The translations under genes were made by a program, and so were the position numbers. 64,000 nucleotides of DNA from Ochotona curzoniae (taxonomy: Eukaryota; Chordata; Mammalia; Lagomorpha; Ochotonidae): contig NW_024465369.1 of NCBI RefSeq assembly GCF_017591425.1, positions 26,523,501 through 26,587,500 on the forward strand. The letters run 5' to 3'. The notes beneath the pieces are model-generated. The model saw only the letters and a list, made by a program, of their open reading frames with translations, made no database searches and was not told the DNA's origin. This document shows, in pieces, positions 56,030 through 64,000 of the stretch. Numbering within the stretch: position 1 is the stretch's first letter; every line of letters begins with the position of its first letter.

Positions 56030-58220
56030 GATTTTTGGGTGCTATATAAGATGGAATCAAATTTTGTTACTCATTTTTGATTGAAGAAAATAATACATAC
56101 TCTAGGGAAATAAATGCTTCTTCCAATGAAGCCAGAAACAGTTAAGTTCATGTAAGATAAATACAGACTATTCAGTGTCTTGCAAGTTGTTTTGAAGGGT
56201 GAGAAGTCTCTGCTGTTTTCCTAAGCAGTTCATTTTCTGGCCTCTTGTTCATCCTCACTTGAAGTCCATTGACTGTGTACTTGTAGATACCATAACAGTT
56301 AAATGAACTGATATCAAATTTTTGCTTTTATGTTCATATTCTCTATGCAGTGTCACCTTATGTGTATCAAACAAAGATGAATCCACAACAAAGGAAAGCA
56401 CTGACAAAAGAGTAGAAGGTTCACATTTACTGAGTCCTGATGAGAAGTTAAAGAATTGAAGAATAAGATATGTTTGAAGGATAGATTTTTTCATATATAT
56501 TGACTATATGCTGAATTAAAAGTTAATGGATGTCTACTACAATTACCATAATTAGATTTTATATTAAATGCCTTCTTAAACATTAAATTCTCACTAAACA
56601 TGTTGAATAGTTAATAATCTATTCATTTTGAATTTGCGGAAATGTACATTAGAGAATTTAACTGAGTTGTGTAACTAGTAAGTGATAGTATGGTGGATTA
56701 AAAACACAGTTTCTGTGTCACAATCACTTCAGAACAAGACTTTTTAAAGACTAAAAATAAATTTAAGCCTTAACTAAATATCATTATAATATATAGAAGG
56801 CATTTACAGCATCATGGAATGTCTGAAAATATTATTTTATTGTTACCACCTCTTAATTGAGCCCATATTTCATTAACTGAAAACTGATTCTAGAAAAATC
56901 TGATTACTGATTAGTAAACCCTTAAACATACATGAAAAGGCCAGATAAAGAATTAACTATGCAGTACTGTATTGCCATGTAGAGAATTTAACATATCACA
57001 TTCAGTAATCTGTTCAGGTAGAACCTGTCAGAGATTTTGCAAGTGATCATCTTTGCACCAGGTAAAACATCATGCAAATTCTCCTACCATCAGAAACAAT
57101 TCAAGACAGCAATAAGTAATTCACTGTTTGCTTGACCTTCATATTATAGATTCTGCAACACTGAGAATATCTTTCGCAGTTGCAGTGAAGACTAAAAAAA
57201 TAAAAAGATAAATCCACATCTGACTATCTGCAGTAAAAGCTGTTTAGTGATATAATTTATAAGGGAACATGCAATGGTTTAGAAAAGTGACATGCGTCAT
57301 TGTCCCACATGAAACTATGTAGAATGTAATTTTACAGTTGGGTAAATTCTCAAGGCAGGGCACAAAGATCTGGCTATGGGATACCTATTAACGTCAGAAG
57401 GAGTCAAGGGGTTTAATTTCTCATACTCCTCCTAGAGAATGAACCTGTGCCTGCTGGCTGCGAGAGGAGTCTATTCATTTGTTGGAAAGTCTGAAGAGCA
57501 ATGTTAACAAGTATCAGTTCATGATTATCTTTATGATGTTAGTTTAGTTCTCAGATTTGCCTGTGACATAGCATGACATGAAAATGAAGTCTTACTTTTC
57601 CCCTACATAGTCCTAGAGTTATCTGATGATGATGAAAAGAACCTTTTGAACACAAATATGTCACATTCCATGAAATGGAAGTCATGAAGAAAATATATGA
57701 AAATCAAAGGAAAGTGTACAATATGACAATTATAGTGCTTACCAAACCATGAGTCATATAGCGTGCAGTTTAAGAACATTATTAAAGTAATGCAATAAAG
57801 AGTGCTTCTAAAATCTCAAGGCTGTGTTTCATTTCTTCCTAAAGGGAAGGAATTACACAGGTCTTTGCAATACCTAGTAGAACATTGCCTTCTAGTTTGT
57901 TTATATATTGAAAAACTTGAGCAAACTGCAAAGTGCTGCTTTGTAAACGATTCCCAGTGATCTTGATTGTCCTGTGTTGTATTTTCATTTTTTATTTCCA
58001 TTGTTCTTTTGAAAGTGCTAGAACCAGCTTGGTTACATGGGATCTACCTTGATGGCTGTTGCTGGATAAAACCCTGAAAAGGCTATACCATGATTGTCTT
58101 CACAGCAACACTAAACAGAAAGCAAACCAAGACTAATTCATAATTAATTGTGCCTAGTATCAGAGGTTTTAAAAAGCACTCTGTGGTAACCCTTCATTTA
58201 CTCCTATGGGGTATATCATT
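56030..58220. other. AT-rich unique DNA
   Basis: No transposon or gene recognised in 2.2 kb, which makes it the longest insertion-free stretch in the right half apart from 58.9-61.9 kb. Confidence 0.4.
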
Positions 58221-58221
58221 T

Positions 58222-58310
58222 AAAGTGCCTACCAGGTACAAGGGACCACAGAGGAGATAAAACTGAGCAAATAGAAAAGATAGGGTTTTTGCCATCAAAA
58301 TAGAAGTGAA
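58222..58310 (+). mobile_element. Ancient LINE-type fragment
   Basis: AGTGCCTACCAGGTACAAGGGACCACAGAGGAGATAAAACTGAG and GGGTTTTTGCCATCAAAATAG follow the same GTGCCAGGCACTG...GGAGATAC...TGCCCTCA theme as 54070-54235. Confidence 0.4.
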
Positions 58311-58734
58311 AAATCTAGATGATGTATATGGTCAATAATGTGCTACTTCATGCAATACTATACAGTATTATAGTAGACCCAACCACATGTAGCTGTTGAA
58401 CACCTGAACTGTATACAGAATAATGGGATGATTTAGTTTCTGGCAATATTTAATTTTAGTTAATTTACATGTGATTTCAAATAATCACACATTTAAATTT
58501 AAATGGCTACCTTAATAGAAAAAAATCTAGCTTGTGAGGTAAGTACCAACAATTTCAAAATAATTGTTCTACCATGTGACAGCAAACTGAATTCAGTAAA
58601 TTAAAAATTTAAAAATGTGAATTGAGAAAAAATTTGACAGAAGTCTTTAGTGTAGCCATGGAAGAAGCAGGTGGTATTGTTTAAATAATAATTGATTTAC
58701 CAATGAGTTTTAGAGGGAGGAAGGAACACCAACT

Positions 58735-58895
58735 GTATACCCAGCATATACATTCTTATTTAATTCCCAAGGCTGGAAGATATGTTTCCACTTTATGACT
58801 GATGATATTGAGACTCTAGGCTTAGTTCACATATGCAAGTTCACCTGGTAGGAAAGTGGTTTGAATTCAGCTCTAGCCGACTCCAGATACTGGGT
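58735..58895 (-). mobile_element. MIR fragment, minus
   Basis: TTCTTATTTAATTCCCAAGGC, TATGTTTCCACTTTATGACTGATGATATTGAGACTC, GGCTTAGTTCACATATGCAAGTTCACCTGGTAGG and GTGGTTTGAATTCAGCTC match the reverse complement of MIR in order. Confidence 0.75.
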
Positions 58896-58899
58896 GCAC

Positions 58900-61800
58900 T
58901 TTATCATGCAGTAAAGGAGTAAGGGAACAATTAAGGGTGACTCAAAGGGACAAGAAAGAATGATGGGTGGTGATTCCAGGATCAGAATTTGGATGGAAGC
59001 TTATCTTGGGAAGCTTATCTGGGAGGCAGCGAATTAATATTTAAATTATTTAGGGAAGAAGAAAGAAGTGCAAATTTGAAACTGATGGGAAAGACAGAGG
59101 CTGAGGATAGGGCGTCCAGGCTCTGGAGCCAAGCATAAAACTGATCATCCCTGCTGCTGAGCATCAAGCAGAGGATTCACAAACCAATACAGGAAAGCAT
59201 TTTTTGGAGGGGGCCAGGATAAAAGAGGATCCAATAAATCAATCAGTAAAGTGGCTAGAGTTGCAGAAAGAACAGTATCAAGAAGGTGGTGATCACCATG
59301 GCCAAGTAGTACAGAAAGAACAAGGTTGGAGCAGTAAATGATGAAAATTGTAGTTTCCTGTTGGGAAGTTTAGTGACCCAGAAGAGAGAACACACACATT
59401 AGTTTAGAAACTCTTTACTTGCCTGAAAATTGGTACTTTCCAATGGCTCTACGTGTTTGCACAAATGCTCTCACATATCCTAGATACTTCTTCAAAATTC
59501 TAAGTAGATAGATTTGAGTATTTTTTTTAAAATAAGCCCATGGCTTTCAAGAAGCTGTATGCTCTTTTCTTTGTATCTTTAGGCCCCTGTTTTGTGGCTG
59601 AGACTTAGCATTAACTACAAATTTGCAGGACAAATACAGGAGATTAGAACATGGAGTTTGCTCCATGCATAATTAGTTACTTTTTAAAAGGATTATTCAT
59701 TTACTACTGGGCCCTGAGCATTAACATGGTTGGTGATCCAGGACAAAAGTGAGCTCTTCTCCATATTCTCAAAAAGTTACAGACCACATGAATGAGGGGA
59801 TATCACCAACACTGTTGAATAGTAAGTTACTAGGAACACATCATTGACAGACATCTCACACATGGCACTCAGAAAAACTGGTTGTTTTAGAGATTGAGCA
59901 ACTGTCCCCTCACAGTGAAGTTCCCCAGTTTCTAACCCTACTTGGGAACCCAGAACATTCCGTTATTTTAGCAATGGAGTGGGCTCGGCTTTGAAAACAA
60001 GAATCTGGAAGCCTAACCTTAGAACTCAAAAGTGTCTGTTTTGATTGCATGGTTTACTTGTCATCTCAGTTGCTTAACAGTTTAAACATCATTCATTAAG
60101 CTGCATTTTATAAACATTGCAAGATTTTGAAAGAAATCTCAGAAACTTAGATGAAACTAATGAATCAGGAAGTGATGTTTGCATTTTGGTAATGTTTATA
60201 TTTTGACATAAATATTTACTCACTATGAATTCATCATGTATTTATTATGGAAGTGTGAGTATGTATAAATCTGATATCCTAACTTGGATTTTAGCTTGCA
60301 AGTGTTCAATGCACAGTAAATTATTAACCCAGCCCCGATTTTAATGTTATAATTCAAAACGTTGATTGTCATCTCATTTCCTAGTTTTATATGGATATTT
60401 TGAAGTAAATGGGCAGAAAAATGTTACCAGTTAAGATGAAATTAAAGAATGTTCTATTACTGAGTGGAATATATGTATATATATTATATATATGTAATAA
60501 ACAGATAGATAAATAGATAGATGCACAGGTTGAACCATCTTCAGGGAGTTGTAAAAATAAGAGCCTTGGCTCCATGCTAGTATAATTTCCTTGACTTTGC
60601 TCTCTTCCTGGGAAGGCTGTATACTTAAACACAAACAGAATAAGAGGAATAGTCTCCTTTCACCTCTAACACAGATTGTCCCTAAAGTTTCTGATTGTAG
60701 TAGGGTCACATGCTCCTGTCTAAACCTGTACCTGTTTGGCAGAGTAGGATTGCCATGGCCGCAGAATGTCCTGTCCTCTGACTATAGATCATCCAGCTGT
60801 CCTTGACCATAGCCAGTAAAGATCAGAAGCAACTGACAAAAACCGAGAAACCAAGACTCTGTAAGGAGAGCAGAAGGAAGGAGGTAGCAAGTACTACATG
60901 CATATTTACCACTCTCTTTTCAGTAAACCAAATAGTTGAGTTCTCTTCAGTCCCCAACATTCCTCGCTCCCTGTCTATTTAAATGGTGCTTGCATTTGCT
61001 TGATTGGTCAACACTCACAAACAGGACTGATCTATCGGATATCAGAATCCATCAAGAGGAAAAGAACTAAACAGATCAGCTGAAGTTTGTTCTAACTCCG
61101 GTTTATTTCTTTACCATCCCATAGCTTTAGGAAGCTGTATGAGAAGGGATGAGTTAGTACAGGTACCTGTTATACATTATCAGTACTGTCAGGGATCATG
61201 TGCTTAACTTTCATAGTGTAATTGCAATATTTTAGGTTATCACTTATCAATAACTGATTTGGTGCTAAGAAGGGCCCTAGAGGGAAAGAGCAGTTTGATG
61301 TGGCTGCTATTTGGGAGAAAATCAGTTATTAGAATTCTAAACATGTTGCCTATTGGCTAGTGCTCTAAACTGAATGAGCTGTTTTCAGTCACCCACACTC
61401 ACTCACTGTCTTCCCACAGAATGACAAACCCAAAGAGGATTAATGAGAATACTGAAGAAGCTGGGGAAACAGAATGTGACTGTATTTGTTGGCTTACATC
61501 CTGGTCAAGTCCTGATTTATTTGGACCTTAACTAGTGCTTCTCCTCTTAGGTCTATATAAGAGTCATCACCAAATCAGAACACTGGTTTTCTAACCAAGG
61601 ATCAGATCTCAGATTATTACCTGTAGCTAGCCATGAATTCATGGGCCAACATGAACTGACGTGATGTCCTCTGTACTCCTAGGAAAGAATTAACATCAGA
61701 GCAGCTCCGTAAAGATTTCTCTGACTGATATTCTCCCTCTTCCAAGATGGTTTCTATATTCTTCTATGAGATTTGTAGTCTGAAAAGTACACTTTGCATT

Positions 61801-61955
61801 GAACATTTTTTATGCACAGGTGAATATTGGAACAGTTTTCCATGAAGTCATAATGCTGAAAGCCTGATTATTATCTTTACCACAGATGGCAGTTGGATAA
61901 GAAATTACAACAGTGTAAGATATAGAAGACTGGCATTGCGTCATACAGTTTCGCT
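58900..61955. other. AT-rich unique DNA
   Basis: No gene or classified repeat recognised in 3 kb. A TATA-rich patch lies at 60470-60500, followed by four to five GATA units at 60503-60522. Confidence 0.4.
60503..60522. repeat. (AGAT)n short tandem repeat
   Basis: CAGATAGATAAATAGATAGATG, with one interruption. Confidence 0.85.
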
Positions 61956-61959
61956 GCTG

Positions 61960-62180
61960 CTTCTTACAACCCATATTTGAGCTCTGGTTCGGCTCCTGGC
62001 CACTCTTCCCATTGCAGAGAACAGAGGATAAGGGAATCTGCTGATCAAGTGCGAGATCAGGATGAAGTTCAATGCTTCTGGCTTTGGTCTGGCCTAGCCT
62101 GGGCCATTGCAACCAACTGGGGAGAGAAATGGCAGATACTGCAGACCTCTCTCTCTCACATCATCATCATCCTGCATTTC
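61960..62180 (+). mobile_element. Old CSINE fragment, plus
   Basis: GGTTCGGCTCCTGGCCACTCTTCC, TGCTGATCAAGTGCGAGATC, GGATGAAGTTCAATGCTTCTGGC, GGTCTGGCCTAGCCTGGGCCATTGC, AACTGGGGAGAGAAATGGCAGA. The head and the A tail are lost. Confidence 0.65.
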
Positions 62181-62699
62181 AGATTTTGGGAAAATATGCC
62201 TTTTAAATATTATCCTAAAAGGAATTGACTTCATGTGGTCTTGAAGAATTCCCAAATAATAGACATTTTTTTTTTTAGTATCTTCAATTTCTCTTCTTTT
62301 TGATTTAAGGTTCTTGTTTGTTTCTTTTTAATAACACCTACATTTCGTCTTTATCGCTTACCAGTTGTTACTCCTTTTAAACTGGCTGCTTTATTGCATA
62401 TAACATTTAACTTGTCACAATTTACTTCCAGGTAGTATTATTCAATTTATCGTTTTTTTCAGCCTTTATGCATATGCTATAAATTCTATAATGTTTAAAG
62501 GAAAACTGACTTTGTTATTAATTTTCCTGTTAACAGCGAATTATTTTCTGTGGTTTAAAAATTAAGAAGGAATAGCTTTCGTATTTACTTAATATTCACC
62601 CTTTTTGCTGTTCTTTCTTGGCAATTCATCCTACTTTCACCTGTTATTTTCAATCTGACTAAAAAACTTCCTTCAGTTTTCTCTATGAAGCATGTTTGC

Positions 62700-63530
62700 T
62701 GATAATAAAATGTTCAGCTTTTGAGTGATTGATAAAGTTACTTCCTTCTTATTTTGAGGATATTTTTATAGAGCACAGAGTGCTACACTGCCTTGTATAT
62801 TTTATTCTTTCAGTTCTTCAAATATATTCTTGTATGGTATTCTGGATTGAAACTTTCAGTAAGAAATATGGGGCCGTTTTTGTTTCTGTCACTATGCGTA
62901 TGCTATTTTTGCTCAGGCAGCTTTTTAACTGCTTTATCTTCATTGTTTATTTTAAGGTATTCAGTTGTGTTCTATATAAATACAATTTTTTGGTTATGTA
63001 TCTTGTGCTTGGAGTTGACAGAGCTTTATGGTAGGACTATAATTTTTATCAAATCAAAAAATTTTGGTCATAATTCCTTCAGGTTTTTTTATACTGTTAT
63101 TTTGGTGACTCCAATTACCTACTCTTTTATTAGCTGCTAGAAATTATCCCACAGCTCAGAGATGCTCTATTAATTCTCTTTCAGGATTTATTTTTAATCA
63201 TTCTCTCTGTCAAATATTCTCTTTTCGCTACGTGTTCAAGTTTATGGATATTTTCTTTTGCAATGTCTATTTTGTGCTGATTATATCTAGTTAAATTTCC
63301 GACAGGAATTGCATTTATCATCTCTGAAAATTTAATTTCTGTCTCAGTGATATAATTGTCATTTCTGTTTAACAGTCACACTCTTTCGTGTACCATCTAG
63401 AGCACATGAACTAAACTAACAATTGCTTTTATGTCCTTATATACTAATTCCATCACATATGTCCTTTCTGTATGTTTCTGCTGTTAGATTTTTCTTCTTA
63501 CCATGTGCCTTAGTTTCCTGTTTCTTAATG
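62700..63530 (-). mobile_element. L1 ORF1-type (or HAL1) fragment, minus
   Basis: On the minus strand the order is that of old L1/HAL1 ORF1 DNA: AGAGCATCTCTGAGCTGTGGGATAATTTC and AATTGGAGTCACCAAAATA correspond to the segment coding for the conserved RDN.KRSN.RI.GVPE-like part. Upstream is the coiled-coil side (63170-63420); the far end near 62750 has AAAAATATCCTCAAAAT. Frames are destroyed. Confidence 0.65.
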
Positions 63531-63539
63531 TCAGGTTAT

Positions 63540-63880
63540 TTAAAAAAAATTACTTCATTAATCAATTTAGTTGAGCAGAGATAGAGCAAGAAAGTGAAGA
63601 GAGAAATAAGAGCTAGAGTGAGCTACCATGTAACAGGTTCACTCCTGAATGGTGGGATCGTCAGATCTAGACTGAGCAGAAACCAGGTGTGGAACTCCAT
63701 CTGGGCCTCCCCTGTGAGTGGAGGAGTCCAGTCCCTTGAGTCTTCAGATGCTGCCTCCTATTGTGCACATTAGAAAGAAACTGGAATTGGGAGTGGAAAC
63801 ACAAGTGGAACTCAAGGTTTATGGTATGGGGGTTAGTATCTTAAGTGGTGTCCTGATTGTTATGTCAAATACCACCCCTT
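63540..63880 (-). mobile_element. Old CSINE, minus
   Basis: AATTACTTCATTAATCAATTTAGTTGAGCAGAG, AGGTTCACTCCTGAATGG, GCAGAAACCAGGTGTGGAACTCCATCTGGGCCTCCC, CCCTTGAGTCTTCAGATGCTGCC, GGAATTGGGAGTGGAAAC, and GTTAGTATCTTAAGTGGTGTCC follow the antisense older-CSINE order. Confidence 0.8.
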
Positions 63881-64000
63881 TTCAGGTCATCTTCAAGTGT
63901 TACAGATTCTGAGAATTCTGTCTTTTTGAGTACTACATGTATTTGTATTGCTAAAAGCTCTCTTGAACTTTATTCAGAACTCCAGGTAAGATGCTTGGAA

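Noticed and set aside
1..64000. CRISPR arrays, bacterial operons, phage genes, tRNA or rRNA genes
   Set aside because: None is present; regular repeats found are microsatellites, SINEs and one degenerate VNTR. The tRNA-like heads belong to CSINEs.

Overview
This window is vertebrate nuclear DNA, almost certainly from a lagomorph and most likely a pika (Ochotona). The evidence is about two dozen copies of a tRNA-derived SINE with the lagomorph C-repeat (CSINE) layout. Its young copies start with GGGCCCGGC, contain GGATCCCATATGGGCGCCGG, GGCCTGGGAAAGCAGT, TTGGGGAGTGAATCATCGG and end CTTTCCAATAAAAATAAATAAATCTT. From memory this diagnostic form is pika-like rather than rabbit-like; no database was searched. 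No bacterial-type genes, operons, CRISPR arrays, tRNA or rRNA genes are visible. Nearly all long ORFs are shadows of GC-rich DNA, SINEs or simple repeats.

Layout. Positions 1 to about 10,500 hold no recognisable SINE or LINE, which is typical of the neighbourhood of a tightly regulated gene. Inside lies one CpG island (about 5,540-6,570). On its left edge, read on the minus strand, is a pyrimidine-rich stretch, then a strong-context 14-codon upstream ORF, then a consensus splice donor (CAG|GTAAGG, exon end at 5,363). The best reading is a promoter and first, largely untranslated exon of a gene transcribed leftwards out of the window. I could not identify the gene. No coding exon of a known gene was recognised anywhere.

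From 10.5 kb to the right end the DNA is AT-rich intergenic or intronic sequence. It carries CSINEs of several ages, L1 fragments (3-prime part at 43.3-44.3 kb minus, ORF2 reverse-transcriptase region at 47.1-48.45 kb plus, 3-prime UTR at 49.4-49.75 kb plus, ORF1/HAL1-like at 62.7-63.5 kb minus), a probable solo LTR (17,687-18,310 minus), MIR and probable L2 fragments, and microsatellites. Two protein-like remnants of unknown origin (13.25-13.5 kb and 19.05-19.61 kb, both minus) are listed as tentative.

The most unusual structure is at about 37.4-39.6 kb. A non-SINE leader is joined to a CSINE head and followed by about 1.5 kb of degenerate GC-rich tandem units with a higher-order pattern. 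A second piece, inverted at 34.94-35.29 kb, shares the same leader-to-CSINE-head junction and ends in an A-rich tail. This suggests a dispersed composite retroelement with an SVA-like arrangement (SINE part plus VNTR part).
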